A stretch of DNA of 64,000 nt from Nitrospirae bacterium GWF2_44_13 (lineage in GTDB: Bacteria > Nitrospirota > Thermodesulfovibrionia > Thermodesulfovibrionales > UBA1546), in NCBI GenBank assembly GCA_001805105.1, contig MHEE01000007.1, positions 48,671 through 112,670 of the forward strand. The letters run 5' to 3'. Every line of letters begins with the position of its first letter. Within the stretch, counting starts at the first letter, position 1. The translations under genes were made by a program, and so were the position numbers. The notes below the pieces were generated by a model. It was not told the origin of the DNA, ran no database searches, and saw only the letters and a list, made by a program, of their open reading frames with translations. Below are positions 26,196-34,861 of the stretch, one piece after another.

Positions 26196-27464
26196 CTACT
26201 CCTCTTTCTTATCCAATCCGTAAAGTTTTCTGATTGCTGCGATGAGGATGTCTCTGTCTTCGGAGTCTTCTTTTAAAGCAGCAGTAGGTGGATGTATGAG
26301 CTTGTTTATGATTGCATTTGCCATGTATTCAACAGCCTCTCTCTCTTTCTCCCCAAGGCTGGGCAGTTTGTTAAGGAGTTTTTCAACCTCTTCTTTTTTA
26401 ACGGCATCCGCCTTGTCGCGCAGGGCAACAATGGTCGGAACAGAATCAAGCGATGCCAGCCATTTTTGAAAGGTTTCTATCTCTTCTTCTATTATCCCTT
26501 CAGCCTTCTCAGCCTCTTTCTTCCGCTCAAGCTTGTTTGTATCAACAATCCCATGCAGGTCATCAACATCATAAAGATACACATTGTCTATGTTATTTAT
26601 CTCTGGGTCTATATTCCTCGGAACAGATATGTCAATGATAAAGACAGGCTTGTGTTTTCTCTCTTTAATTATCTTCTGCATCTGCTCTTTCATGAGCACG
26701 TATTTTGATGCGCCGGTCGAACATATCACAATATCAGTATTGACCATCTCATGCATAAAATCTTCAAATCTTACAGCCCTGCCGTTAAATTCTTTAGCAA
26801 GTTCGCAGCCTGTTTCATAGGTTCTGTTTGCTACAATGACGTCTCTAACACCGCTATTGGTGAGATGCCGTGCTGCAAGCTCTACCATCTCTCCCGCGCC
26901 TAAAAGCATGAATGATTTTGTTGAAAGGTCTGTAAATATTTTTTTTGCGAGTTCAACTGCGGCAAAGCTTATTGATACCGCATTTTCGGCAATCTTTGTC
27001 TCCGTGCGTATCCGTTTGGCAACTGATATTGCTTTTTTCATGAGTTTGTTGAGGAGGATTCCCGTTGCCTTTTTTCGGAGAGAAAATTCAAATGCATCTT
27101 TTATCTGGCCGAGTATCTGGGGTTCTCCTACGACCATTGAGTCAAGGCTTGCAGCAACCCTGAAGATATGTTTTACGGCGTTTGTATCCTCATGGGTATA
27201 GAGCGCTGTTTCAAGGGAATCCCTTTCTATGCCGTGAAATTCGGAGAGGAAGTCCTTTATGGACTCATAGGCCTTTTGGGGATTATCAACATTGGCGTAC
27301 ATCTCAACCCTGTTGCAGGTTGAGAGGATTACAGCCTCCTTTATCCCTGAGATGGACTTAAGCCTCACGAGCCCGTCTTCAAGTTTCGGGCCATTAAAGG
27401 CAAGGTTTTCCCTTACATCAAGGTCGGCTGTTTTATGATTAACCCCTACAACAAGAATATTCAT
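26196..27464 (-). CDS. hemA: Glutamyl-tRNA reductase
   Basis: First step of tetrapyrrole synthesis by the C5 route: reduces glutamyl-tRNA to glutamate-1-semialdehyde. 422 aa, typical length. Marks: MNILVVGVNHKTADLDVRE, the catalytic Cys in ILSTCNRVEMYA, GEPQILGQIKDAF, and the NADPH domain around MLLGAGEMVELAARHL. It overlaps the ccsA/hemX-type gene by 4 nt; this pairing is common and couples haem supply to cytochrome maturation. Confidence 0.95.
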   Translation of the reverse strand: MNILVVGVNHKTADLDVRENLAFNGPKLEDGLVRLKSISGIKEAVILSTCNRVEMYANVDNPQKAYESIKDFLSEFHGIERDSLETALYTHEDTNAVKHIFRVAASLDSMVVGEPQILGQIKDAFEFSLRKKATGILLNKLMKKAISVAKRIRTETKIAENAVSISFAAVELAKKIFTDLSTKSFMLLGAGEMVELAARHLTNSGVRDVIVANRTYETGCELAKEFNGRAVRFEDFMHEMVNTDIVICSTGASKYVLMKEQMQKIIKERKHKPVFIIDISVPRNIDPEINNIDNVYLYDVDDLHGIVDTNKLERKKEAEKAEGIIEEEIETFQKWLASLDSVPTIVALRDKADAVKKEEVEKLLNKLPSLGEKEREAVEYMANAIINKLIHPPTAALKEDSEDRDILIAAIRKLYGLDKKEE

Positions 27465-28276
27465 AGGAAAACATGAAGACCTTTTTTGATTAATTTAATC
27501 CCGAAGAAGGCGATAAGGATTGTAATAAACCCGATGATAGACAGTATTGCAGCCCTTTTCCCTCTCCATCCCGCTAAAAGCCGCGTGTGCAGGACTACGG
27601 CGTATGTAAGCCATGTGACGACTGCCCATACCACGCGGAAATCTCCTCTCAGGTAGCTTCCCCATGCGCTCTGTGCCCAGAGCGCTCCGGTTATGATTGC
27701 AAGCGTAAGCAGAGGGAAACCGATTGTTATCAACCTGTAATTTATCTCGTCAAGGATCTGAAGGCTCGGCAGCCTCTGAAAAAGCCCGCCCGGATGTTTT
27801 GATTTTACATTATGTTCCTGAATCAGATACATGATTCCTATGCCTGATGCCATTGCGAATGCAGCATTGCCTATGAACGCGAGTATCGTATGAATGCTGA
27901 GCCAGCAGCTCCGGAGTTCAGGGCTTAGGGGTTTTATCTCTCTTGGCAGCATTGCGGATGAGAGCATCAGGACAAAGACGAGAGGCATAATGAATGAGCC
28001 GAGAAGCCCGATCTTGTATCTGAATTCAAGGATGAGGAATAAGAGTACGGTGCACCATGAAAAGAAGGATGTTGCTTCATGAGGATTCACAGCTGGCATG
28101 CGGCCCGCATCAGCATAGCGCAGGGCGATACTTACAGTGTGCAGAACAAAACCGGCTGCAACAAGGATGACCATCATCTTTGTCGTTGTCTTTGAACTCC
28201 TGAAGAGTTCAACAACGCTGATAATCATTGCTGTAAAATAAAACGTCAATGCGAGTTCAAAAAAAAGTGTACTCAT
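27461..28276 (-). CDS. CcsA/HemX-type cytochrome c assembly membrane protein
   Basis: About 271 aa with eight hydrophobic helices. The haem-handling WWD-like region is replaced by WLTYAVVLHTRLLAGWRGKRAA, and FIGNAAFAMASGIGIMYLIQEH is typical of the CcsA/HemX family. I start at the ATG at 28276, which shares its A with the upstream stop; a longer TTG start at 28285 is less likely. It lies between a small unknown gene and hemA. Function in system II cytochrome c maturation or HemA control is inferred. Confidence 0.85.
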   Translation of the reverse strand: MSTLFFELALTFYFTAMIISVVELFRSSKTTTKMMVILVAAGFVLHTVSIALRYADAGRMPAVNPHEATSFFSWCTVLLFLILEFRYKIGLLGSFIMPLVFVLMLSSAMLPREIKPLSPELRSCWLSIHTILAFIGNAAFAMASGIGIMYLIQEHNVKSKHPGGLFQRLPSLQILDEINYRLITIGFPLLTLAIITGALWAQSAWGSYLRGDFRVVWAVVTWLTYAVVLHTRLLAGWRGKRAAILSIIGFITILIAFFGIKLIKKGLHVFL

Positions 28277-28452
28277 CAAAAACAACCGAGCTGGCAGTTT
28301 GCGATTTTTATTTTGAGCCTGTCAGCCGCATTGCCGACAATCTTATATGCCACTCCGGCCTCCTCTGCGATTTTTCTTGCGGCACTGCATGAAAGCCTGC
28401 CCTTGACTGCCTTTTTTTTAATCTCTTCTTCTATTTCTATCCTGTTTTTCAT
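28276..28452 (-). CDS. 58-aa conserved-looking protein between mobB-like gene and ccsA
   Basis: Short gene found by hand: begins MKNRIEIEEEIKKKAVKGR, continues LSCSAARKIAEEAGVAY and ends KIKIANCQLGCF. The middle looks like a helix-turn-helix, and the Cys-rich end (NCQLGC) could bind metal. Its stop overlaps the ccsA start by one base, which supports translation. No family name can be given with confidence. Confidence 0.72.
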   Translation of the reverse strand: MKNRIEIEEEIKKKAVKGRLSCSAARKIAEEAGVAYKIVGNAADRLKIKIANCQLGCF

Positions 28453-28459
28453 TTGCCTC

Positions 28460-29071
28460 TCATTTCAGCAATTTCTGTACATAATCCATGCATTCGTCAA
28501 ATTCCGCTGTCGGCGTAAAAGCAACTTTAAATCTCTTTGCCTTTGCAGGCAGCTTCGTGGAAGGCTCGTCCTGGTATAAAATTATATCAGCCGTCTCAAG
28601 GACTCTTTCAGCGCTTTTCTTCAAAGCTCTGCCCTGCCTTCCAGATACAAATATTACAATATCAGGTTTTAAAAACTCAATTGCGCTGTTGCCTTCAACA
28701 ATTATCCCCGCGAGATGGGAGAGCCTGTCAACAGCCAGGGGAAGAACCTCCTTGAGTTCTTCCGGAGGCGACTGGACCCACAGCACTTTTTCTGCTCCTG
28801 CGTTGATGAGCCTTGCGGTATCTTTGCTTTCCTGCGTTAGTGTCTCTGGGTCATCAATTATGGAAGTGTAAATGGCAGTTTTTGTATATTTGATTGCGCC
28901 CCATCTGCCCTTCGGTGAATCGGCTGATGGCTGATAGCTGATAGCTGACAGCTTTTTTGTTAAGTGTCTCAGAAGCGCTTCTGCCGCAGTTGTCTTACCT
29001 GCTCCGCTGTGGCTGCCGCCGATGCCTATAATGAGCGGTCTTTTATCAGTTATGCCTTTGTCTCTTCTAAT
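28460..29071 (-). CDS. MobB-like P-loop GTPase (non-canonical start or 5' damage)
   Basis: About 203 aa if read from ATT at 29071. Walker A is LIIGIGGSHSGAGKTTAAEA, followed by GAIKYTKTAIYTSIIDD, AGAEKVLWVQSPPEELKE and LAGIIVEGNSAIEF, all typical of the MobB family that assists molybdopterin guanine dinucleotide formation. Odd points: there is no ATG, GTG or TTG before the P-loop (the first is a GTG at 28786, which would remove it); the likely start is ATT with AGAGG upstream. The stretch LSAISYQPSAD is encoded by a heptamer repeat. It may be a working gene with a rare start or a recent pseudogene. Confidence 0.65.
   Translation of the reverse strand: MRRDKGITDKRPLIIGIGGSHSGAGKTTAAEALLRHLTKKLSAISYQPSADSPKGRWGAIKYTKTAIYTSIIDDPETLTQESKDTARLINAGAEKVLWVQSPPEELKEVLPLAVDRLSHLAGIIVEGNSAIEFLKPDIVIFVSGRQGRALKKSAERVLETADIILYQDEPSTKLPAKAKRFKVAFTPTAEFDECMDYVQKLLK
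28922..28952. repeat. Heptamer tandem repeat (GCTGATA type) inside the mobB-like gene
   Basis: GGCTGAT, GGCTGAT, AGCTGAT, AGCTGAC, AGC: period 7, 31 nt, in frame within the region after the P-loop. Confidence 0.85.
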
Positions 29072-29204
29072 TGATGGGCCTCTTTTCGTTGCGAGTCAAT
29101 TCCGACTTTGTATCCGCAATGTTTTTTATGGCAATGGAGTACATTGCCTGTCTTTTTGAAGTATTTTTCCACAAGGGGAAATTTATTTCAGCAGGCTGTT
29201 TTTC

Positions 29205-31712
29205 TTATCCCGCCTTGCGGGTTTTGACTTTAGTTTTTCCCTTTGTTCTTGCAGCTTTGGATTTTTTCTTTTCCTCGTTTAATCCCGCCAGGGCAAGGCA
29301 TTCATCCAGCGTAATATCCTGCGGTTTTTTGCTTGCGGGGATGCGGAAGAATTTTTTCCCGGACTGGATACACGGGCCGTATCTGCCGTTCACCACGCGC
29401 ACCCGCGCATCCTCATTCCATGATTTAATGATTTTATCCAGCTCTTTCTTCTCCTTCGCTGTCACCAGTTCAATGGCGCGATCCAGCGTTACACAAAGCG
29501 GGTCCTCCCCTTTGCCGAGGGATGCAAAGATGTTTTTGTATTTCACATACGGGCCGAATCTCCCTTTGGCTGCGATGATGTCTTCACCCTGAAACTTGCC
29601 CAATATCTTGGGCAGACGGGGTTCGTTCAGGATTTCCTTCACCCTTTTCATAGAAATCGTGTGCGGGTCTTCGTCTTTCGGGAGGGACACATATTCGCCC
29701 CGATATTTTATATACGGGCCAAAACGGCCGATATTAACAATCACCTCATCGCTTTCATGCGTGCCGAGGCTGCGCGGCAGATTAAATAGTTCCATTGCCT
29801 GTTCAAAGGTGATGGCATCCATGCGCTGGCCATTGCGAAGCGAAGCATAGCGCGGTTTCTCCTTGTCATCCTGATGCCCGATTTGGACTATAGGCCCAAA
29901 CTTTCCGAGCCGCACAATCACCTGTTTTCCCGTTACAGGGTCTTTGCCGAGTACACGCTCGCCGCTCTGGCGCGCTGATGTTTCCGCTGTATGTTCGACG
30001 GTTTTATGAAAGGGTTTATAAAACTCTGCAAGCATCTTGGTCCACACTAATGTTCCCCTGGCAATTTCGTCGAATTCCTCCTCCACCTTTGCCGTAAAAT
30101 TGAAATTCATAATGTCCTTGAAATTATCCATCAGAAAATCATTCACCACCATGCCGATGTCAGTGGGAAAGAGCTTTGATTTCTCAGCGCCTGTGTTTTC
30201 GGATTTTTCTTCTGCAATGATATTCCCGTTCTTCAACGTGAGACAACTGAAATGCCTTTTCACGCCATCTCGGTCTTCTTTCACCACATAATTTCTCTTT
30301 TGAATGGTGAAGATGGTTGGAGCATAAGTGGACGGCCTTCCGATGCCGAGTTCCTCCAGTTTGCGCACCAGCGTGGCTTCGGTGTAGCGGGGCGGATGAT
30401 AGGTGAACCGTTCCGTGGCAGTTATTTCTCTGTTTGAGAGCTTCTCGCCAATCTTCAAAGGAGGCAGGATGCCTTCCGCATTTTCCTCATCTTCCTCGTC
30501 TTTTCCTTCGAGATACACTTTGAGAAATCCCTCGAACTTCAGAACCTCTCCCTGGGCAGCGAACTTTTCTTCGGTTGTTGACACGCGGATGGTTGCTGTG
30601 GTTTTTTCAAGCAGCGCATCGCTCATCTGCGAGGCAATCGTTCTCTTCCATATCAGGTCATAGATGCGCTGCTCCTGAGCCTCGCCTTCAATTTTGTAAA
30701 TGCCGAGATCTGCCGGGCGGATGGCCTCGTGCGCCTCCTGCGCGCCTTTGCTCTTAGTTTTGTAACGGCGGATATTCAAGAAATCTTTTCCGTACAATTT
30801 TCCAATCTCGTTCTTCGCATGACCCAGCGCAGTGTCGGAGAGATTTACCGAATCCGTGCGCATGTAGGTTATCTTTCCGTTCTCGTAAAGCCCCTGCGCG
30901 ATCCGCATGGTTTGTGCAACCGAGTATCCGAATTTTCTTCCCGCCTCCTGCTGAAGTGTTGAAGTGGTAAAAGGAGCGGATGGAGATTTCTTTGCGGGTT
31001 TTGTCTCTATGTTGGCGATGGAGAACTCCGCACCTTTGCATTTTTCGAGGAATGATTTCGCCTCTTCTTTGGTTTGGAACTTTTTCGGCAGTTCCGCTTT
31101 CACCATCTCGTTTTTCTCATTCAGAAAAACAGCCGACACTTTGTAAGATGAAACGGATTTGAAATTTTGTATCTCTCTTTCCCTCTCCACAATCAATCTC
31201 ACGGCAACGCTCTGCACCCTTCCTGCCGATAGCGCAGGCTTCACTTTCTTCCAAAGGATTGGTGAAATCTCATAGCCGACCAATCTGTCCAAAACTCTGC
31301 GCGCTTGTTGAGCGTCAACTAAATTTTTATCAATTGTTCTCGGATTTTTAATCGCTTTTTGAATTGCGTCTTTCGTAATTTCAGAGTAAGTAATGCGTCT
31401 CGTTTTATTCTCGCTCAAATCCAGCACTTCGGACAAATGCCACGCGATGGCCTCGCCTTCGCGGTCTTCATCTGTTGCGAGCCACACCATATCCGCGCCT
31501 TTGGCAATTTTTTTCAATTCGGCTACCACCTTTTTTCTCTCGGCGGGAACCTCATACTTGGGCCGAAAATTGTTGTTCACATCCACTCCAAGTTCTCCCT
31601 CCACCAAATCGCGGATATGACCAATGGAAGACTTCACCGTGAAATCCTTTCCAAGAAATTTATTTATTGTCTTTGCCTTCGCGGGTGACTCAACAATAAC
31701 TACGGAATTCAT
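29205..31712 (-). CDS. topA: DNA topoisomerase I
   Basis: Type IA topoisomerase, 835 aa, that relaxes negative supercoils. Toprim domain at the N-terminus (MNSVVIVESPAKAKTINKFLG; acidic triad in LATDEDREGEAIAWHL), active-site tyrosine in KITYMRTDSVNLS. The C-terminus has four Topo_C repeats (KFGPIVQIG, RFGPYIKYRG, RFGPYVKYK, RYGPCIQSG) instead of zinc ribbons, and a Lys-rich tail. Codon choice looks more GC-rich in places than in neighbouring genes, so transfer is possible. It lies between dprA and the mobB-like gene. Confidence 0.95.
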   Translation of the reverse strand: MNSVVIVESPAKAKTINKFLGKDFTVKSSIGHIRDLVEGELGVDVNNNFRPKYEVPAERKKVVAELKKIAKGADMVWLATDEDREGEAIAWHLSEVLDLSENKTRRITYSEITKDAIQKAIKNPRTIDKNLVDAQQARRVLDRLVGYEISPILWKKVKPALSAGRVQSVAVRLIVEREREIQNFKSVSSYKVSAVFLNEKNEMVKAELPKKFQTKEEAKSFLEKCKGAEFSIANIETKPAKKSPSAPFTTSTLQQEAGRKFGYSVAQTMRIAQGLYENGKITYMRTDSVNLSDTALGHAKNEIGKLYGKDFLNIRRYKTKSKGAQEAHEAIRPADLGIYKIEGEAQEQRIYDLIWKRTIASQMSDALLEKTTATIRVSTTEEKFAAQGEVLKFEGFLKVYLEGKDEEDEENAEGILPPLKIGEKLSNREITATERFTYHPPRYTEATLVRKLEELGIGRPSTYAPTIFTIQKRNYVVKEDRDGVKRHFSCLTLKNGNIIAEEKSENTGAEKSKLFPTDIGMVVNDFLMDNFKDIMNFNFTAKVEEEFDEIARGTLVWTKMLAEFYKPFHKTVEHTAETSARQSGERVLGKDPVTGKQVIVRLGKFGPIVQIGHQDDKEKPRYASLRNGQRMDAITFEQAMELFNLPRSLGTHESDEVIVNIGRFGPYIKYRGEYVSLPKDEDPHTISMKRVKEILNEPRLPKILGKFQGEDIIAAKGRFGPYVKYKNIFASLGKGEDPLCVTLDRAIELVTAKEKKELDKIIKSWNEDARVRVVNGRYGPCIQSGKKFFRIPASKKPQDITLDECLALAGLNEEKKKSKAARTKGKTKVKTRKAG

Positions 31713-31735
31713 TTAACCAGATACCTCCAACATAT

Positions 31736-32821
31736 TCATGCAAGAAAAAATTTCTTTCCTTCTGCTTGCTTCGCAATCCCTTTTAATTCAAGGCTGAGAA
31801 GGATCCCAAGCACCTTTTGCGCAGGCATCTTGCTTTCCCTTGAAAGCATATCAACATGCTTAGGTTCTGCCGTCATTATATCACAAAGTCTTTTTTCTTC
31901 AACCGGAAGCTCTATGTTTGCCTTTTCCCTTGTCCGTATGTAACCCCTCAAAACAGGCGCAAGTTCTTCTATTACATCCTCTGCGCTCTGCACGAGTTTT
32001 GCCCCTTTCTTAATCAGGTCATTCGTGCCTTTTGAGTTTGCAGAGTTTATATTGCCGGGCACTGCAAAAACCTCTTTGCCCTGTTCTACGGCATAAGTTG
32101 CCGTTATCAGTGAGCCGCTGTCAGCAGTTGCCTCCACAACAAGCACACCGAGGGATAATCCGCTTATTATCCTGTTCCTTTTCGGGAAATTTTCTCTTTC
32201 AGGCAGTGTGCCGGGCGGAAATTCGCTTATCACACATCCTGAGCCTGATAGTTTTTCCATTAACCCTCTGTTCTCGGGAGGATATGGCACGTCAATCCCT
32301 GAGCCCAGAACAGCAATGCTTCTGCCGCCGGATTTAACGGCAGCGGTGTGCGCCAGCGTATCAATCCCCCTTGCCATACCGCTCACAATGGTAAATCCCA
32401 TAGAGGAAAGCTCGGAGGATAATTTTTCAGCGGCAAGTTTTCCATACGAACTGTATTTTCTTGAACCGACAACTGCAACAGCGTATCTGTCTTCTTTCTG
32501 GATTGTCCCTTTGATGTAAAGTACAATCGGAGCGTCTTCTATATTCTTCAGCGTTTCAGGATAATCCTTATCGCTGAAAGTAATTATTTTTATTCCGGTG
32601 GCGTCAAGTTTTTTAAGCTGAGCATCTATCTTTCCCCATTCTGAATATCCTTTTATGTTTTTTGCTTTTGCAGTGCCTATGCCGCGGATGTTTGCCAGTT
32701 CTTTATACGGCGCTTTAAAGACTGCCTCGGGTTTTTTATAGATAGCGAGCAGTTTTTTTGCCGTCACAGGCCCGACATCAGGCACATCGCTCAGCGCAAT
32801 CCAGAATTTAGGGTCAGACAT
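31736..32821 (-). CDS. dprA: DNA processing protein A (natural transformation)
   Basis: Loads RecA on incoming single-stranded DNA. 361 aa: N-terminal helix-hairpin-helix/SAM-like region (DVPDVGPVTAKKLL), Rossmann domain with VVGSRKYSSYGKLAAEKL, SGMARGIDTLAHTAA, EFPPGTLPERENFPKRNRII and a C-terminal winged helix (about 295-361). It commonly sits next to topA, as here. With pilMNOPQ in the window, competence for DNA uptake is plausible. Confidence 0.93.
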   Translation of the reverse strand: MSDPKFWIALSDVPDVGPVTAKKLLAIYKKPEAVFKAPYKELANIRGIGTAKAKNIKGYSEWGKIDAQLKKLDATGIKIITFSDKDYPETLKNIEDAPIVLYIKGTIQKEDRYAVAVVGSRKYSSYGKLAAEKLSSELSSMGFTIVSGMARGIDTLAHTAAVKSGGRSIAVLGSGIDVPYPPENRGLMEKLSGSGCVISEFPPGTLPERENFPKRNRIISGLSLGVLVVEATADSGSLITATYAVEQGKEVFAVPGNINSANSKGTNDLIKKGAKLVQSAEDVIEELAPVLRGYIRTREKANIELPVEEKRLCDIMTAEPKHVDMLSRESKMPAQKVLGILLSLELKGIAKQAEGKKFFLA

Positions 32822-32826
32822 AGATT

Positions 32827-32874
32827 AAGTTAAAAGTTTATGATTTTTAACTCTTAACTCCTAACTCTCAACTT
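32827..32874. repeat. Heptamer repeat (TTAACTC type) at argG 3' end
   Basis: TTAACTC, TTAACTC, CTAACTC, TCAACTT at 32847-32874, facing AAGTTAAAAGTTTA upstream, so it can form a hairpin. It encodes the last ArgG residues (SKLRVRS) and fills the argG-dprA gap. Confidence 0.7.
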
Positions 32875-34047
32875 TGAGTTTATTTTTAAGCGTAATGCAT
32901 TCAACTTTATAAATCCCTCGGCGTCCCTCTGGTTATAAACCTTCTCTGCCTCAAAAGTCGCAAGTTCGGGCTGATAAAGGGACCCCGGCGATTTCCTTCC
33001 GACAACCTGACAGTTTCCCTTATAGAGCTTAAGCTTCACAACGCCTGTGACATTTTCCTGAGCTTCATCTATCATCGTCTGGAGCATCTTTCTTTCAGGG
33101 GAAAACCAGTATCCGTAATATACAAGCTCGGCATACTTAGGCGTCAATGAATCCCTGAGATGCATAACCTCCCTGTCAAGAGTTATTGATTCAATCGCCC
33201 TGTGTGCGATGTGAAGGACTGTGCCGCCCGGCGTCTCATAAACACCGCGTGATTTTATTCCGACGTATCTGTTTTCAACTATATCAGCCCTGCCTATTCC
33301 ATTCTTGCCGGCAATTGAATTGAGTTTTTCAAGAAGTTTTGCCGGAGACATTTTTTTGCCGTTTATGGCAACCGGGTTTCCTTTCTCATAACTTATCTCA
33401 ATATGCGTAATTTTATCCGGCGCCTCTTCAGAAGGGACAATCATGGTAAACATATCCTTTGGAGGCGCTGCCCATGGATCTTCAAGAATTCCTCCCTCAT
33501 AACTTATATGAAAGAGATTTCTGTCGGTGCTGTAAGGTTTAGCCTTTGTCACGGGAACAGGAATATTTTGTTTTGCTGCGTATTTTATTAACGATTGCCT
33601 TGAATTAAAAGGCCATTCACGCCACGGGGCTATTACTTTTATATCCGGTTTCAGCGCATAGTAGGTTAGTTCAAACCTCACTTGATCGTTGCCCTTTCCT
33701 GTTGCGCCGTGTGAGACGGCATCTGCCTTTTCTTTTTTTGCGATTTCTATTTGTTTTTTAGCAATCAACGGCCTTGCTATTGATGTGCCAAGCAGATAGG
33801 CCCCTTCATAGACTGCATTTGCCCTCAACATGGGGAAGACATAATCTATGACGAATTCTTCTTTCAGGTCTTTAACGTATACTTTTGACGCGCCTGTTCT
33901 CAACGCCTTTTTTCTTACGGCGTTAAGGTCTTCTCCCTGGCCAAGGTCTGCGCAGAAAGCAATGACTTCTGCATTATATGTCTCCTTAAGCCATTTTATG
34001 GCAACAGAAGTATCAAGCCCTCCGGAATATGCGAGAACTATTTTCAT
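32854..34047 (-). CDS. argG: Argininosuccinate synthase
   Basis: Joins citrulline and aspartate in arginine synthesis. 397 aa, normal length. ATP pyrophosphatase motif [15 protein letters not shown] at the N-terminus; further blocks [15 protein letters not shown] and [14 protein letters not shown] [13 protein letters not shown]. The final residues come from a heptamer repeat and may not be functional. The ATG is preceded by GGAGG, with a hairpin just upstream (34057-34081). Confidence 0.95.
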   Translation of the reverse strand: MKIVLAYSGGLDTSVAIKWLKETYNAEVIAFCADLGQGEDLNAVRKKALRTGASKVYVKDLKEEFVIDYVFPMLRANAVYEGAYLLGTSIARPLIAKKQIEIAKKEKADAVSHGATGKGNDQVRFELTYYALKPDIKVIAPWREWPFNSRQSLIKYAAKQNIPVPVTKAKPYSTDRNLFHISYEGGILEDPWAAPPKDMFTMIVPSEEAPDKITHIEISYEKGNPVAINGKKMSPAKLLEKLNSIAGKNGIGRADIVENRYVGIKSRGVYETPGGTVLHIAHRAIESITLDREVMHLRDSLTPKYAELVYYGYWFSPERKMLQTMIDEAQENVTGVVKLKLYKGNCQVVGRKSPGSLYQPELATFEAEKVYNQRDAEGFIKLNALRLKINSKLRVRS

Positions 34048-34056
34048 AAAACCTCC

Positions 34057-34081
34057 ACCCCGTTAAAAATTTCTACGGGGT
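34057..34081 (-). promoter_or_regulatory. Hairpin in the argG leader
   Basis: ACCCCGT and ACGGGGT (7 bp) enclose an 11-nt loop; the minus-strand ribosome site GGAGG follows at once. There is no U-run, so it is not a terminator by itself. It could affect argG translation or RNA stability. Confidence 0.45.
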
Positions 34082-34103
34082 AAATATAACATAATTCTGT
34101 GTT

Positions 34104-34355
34104 TCATTCTATCTTCAACAATTTTCTCAGCCTTTTGTCCGCTCGCACAACTTCATCGGTATCATCTCCTGAAAGCTCCCACGAATATTTCCCTTCAGTG
34201 GAGCGCTTCAGTTTTATCTTAACAGGTTTCTTCGGTTTTACCTGTTGTATCTCAGGCTGTTTCTTTATCTGAAAGCTGTCTTTGTCTGCGGAGAAGGCAG
34301 GACTAAAGACAAGAAGAATAGACAGGACTGCTAATAGAAAGAATTTTTTTTGCAT
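34104..34355 (-). CDS. Small exported basic protein of unknown function
   Basis: About 83 aa with a signal peptide (MQKKFFLLAVLSILLVFSPAFS), then a Lys/Pro-rich segment (QQVKPKKPVKIKLKRS) and a short acidic end (DDTDEVVRADKRLRKLLKIE). No family recognised. Start chosen at 34355, 9 nt after GAGGTG. It lies downstream of tRNA-Ala and upstream of argG. Confidence 0.6.
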   Translation of the reverse strand: MQKKFFLLAVLSILLVFSPAFSADKDSFQIKKQPEIQQVKPKKPVKIKLKRSTEGKYSWELSGDDTDEVVRADKRLRKLLKIE

Positions 34356-34455
34356 GAATAGCACCTCTCATTCTGCCTGTCTGCCACAGGCAGGTCTGAT
34401 AATTTTAAGACATTATAGAGTTTAAGATGAGAGAGGTCAATAGGCGCAAGAAAAA

Positions 34456-34531
34456 TGGTGGACGGTAGGGGATTCGAACCCCCGACTTCCACGTTGCGAA
34501 CGTGGCGCTCTCCCAACTGAGCTAACCGCCC
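34456..34531 (-). tRNA. tRNA-Ala (anticodon CGC)
   Basis: 76 nt including an encoded CCA. Acceptor GGGCGGT/ACCGTCC contains the G3-U70 pair that defines alanine tRNAs. The anticodon stem CCACG/CGTGG holds the loop TTCGCAA, giving anticodon CGC (codon GCG). The T-loop GGTTCGAATCC is canonical. Confidence 0.96.
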
Positions 34532-34564
34532 TTTAGTGTTGTTTTGTAACAACGAGATTAAATC

Positions 34565-34732
34565 TTAAGCTCTATCGCATGGGCGAAGTGATATTCTTTG
34601 CCATGTCTCTTCGTCTATCTCGTCAAGATACTCTTTCAGCGGATATTCTTTGCCGCATTCCATGCAGCTAAGAGCCGATGTTCTTCAGTATGTATGCAGT
34701 TTTAAATCACTTTTACATTCTCTGCATTTCAT
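34565..34732 (-). CDS. Dual-CXXC small protein, candidate selenoprotein (UGA = Sec at residue 16)
   Basis: A 55-aa reading through an in-frame TGA at 34687-34685: MKCRECKSDLKLHTY, then U16, then RTSALSCMECGKEYPLKEY and DEIDEETWQRI. Two CxxC pairs (3-6 and 23-26) flank the Sec. I recall a family called dual CXXC motif small (seleno)protein in which a Cys or Sec stands between the pairs, in a CR-like context; this fits. Without read-through the peptide would be 15 aa and the second CxxC would be lost. A SECIS-like hairpin follows. Function unknown, presumably zinc or redox. No ribosome site is seen; the ATG lies about 6 nt after a TATAAT, so the mRNA may be leaderless. Confidence 0.7.
34652..34668 (-). 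promoter_or_regulatory. Candidate SECIS hairpin of the dual-CXXC gene
   Basis: GCTGCAT pairs with ATGCGGC (seven pairs, one G-U) around loop GGA. The loop begins 23 nt after the TGA and starts with G, as in bacterial SECIS elements. The position nearly equals that of the hairpin at 9503-9521. Confidence 0.62.
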
Positions 34733-34737
34733 TTTAC

Positions 34738-34767
34738 ATTATATACAATCAGCTGCGGTTTTGTCTC
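34738..34767 (-). promoter_or_regulatory. Promoter candidate for the dual-CXXC gene and tRNA-Ala
   Basis: GAGACA (34767-34762), 18 nt, TATAAT (34743-34738). Expected initiation falls at or next to the ATG at 34732. The tRNA begins 33 nt after the gene stop and could share the transcript. Confidence 0.4.
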
Positions 34768-34797
34768 GGATTGTGTTAAAAGTGAGGGGAAAATTCC

Positions 34798-34827
34798 TTG
34801 ACAATCTAAAATGGGAATAGCTATACT
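34798..34827 (+). promoter_or_regulatory. Sigma-70-type promoter of the pilus operon
   Basis: TTGACA (34798-34803), 18 nt, TATACT (34822-34827), followed by AGGAGG before the small membrane-protein gene. Confidence 0.6.
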
Positions 34828-34861
34828 TTTAAAGTAAAACTTTAAGCAGGAGGATAAATGT

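Noticed and set aside
29075..29181. Short frame after topA with CHKKHCGYKV, resembling a zinc ribbon
   Set aside because: It has no convincing start, is in another frame from topA and is only about 40 residues. It could be a relic of a lost topA zinc-ribbon tail, but the evidence is too thin to annotate.
34057..34081. Rho-independent terminator before argG
   Set aside because: The hairpin is followed by a ribosome site rather than a U-run, so it is listed as a leader hairpin.
34671..34683. Alternative SECIS hairpin nearer to the TGA in the dual-CXXC gene (CATCGGCT/AGCTG-C-ATG)
   Set aside because: Its loop would lie only 12 nt after the TGA, closer than known bacterial SECIS elements; the GCTGCAT hairpin fits better.
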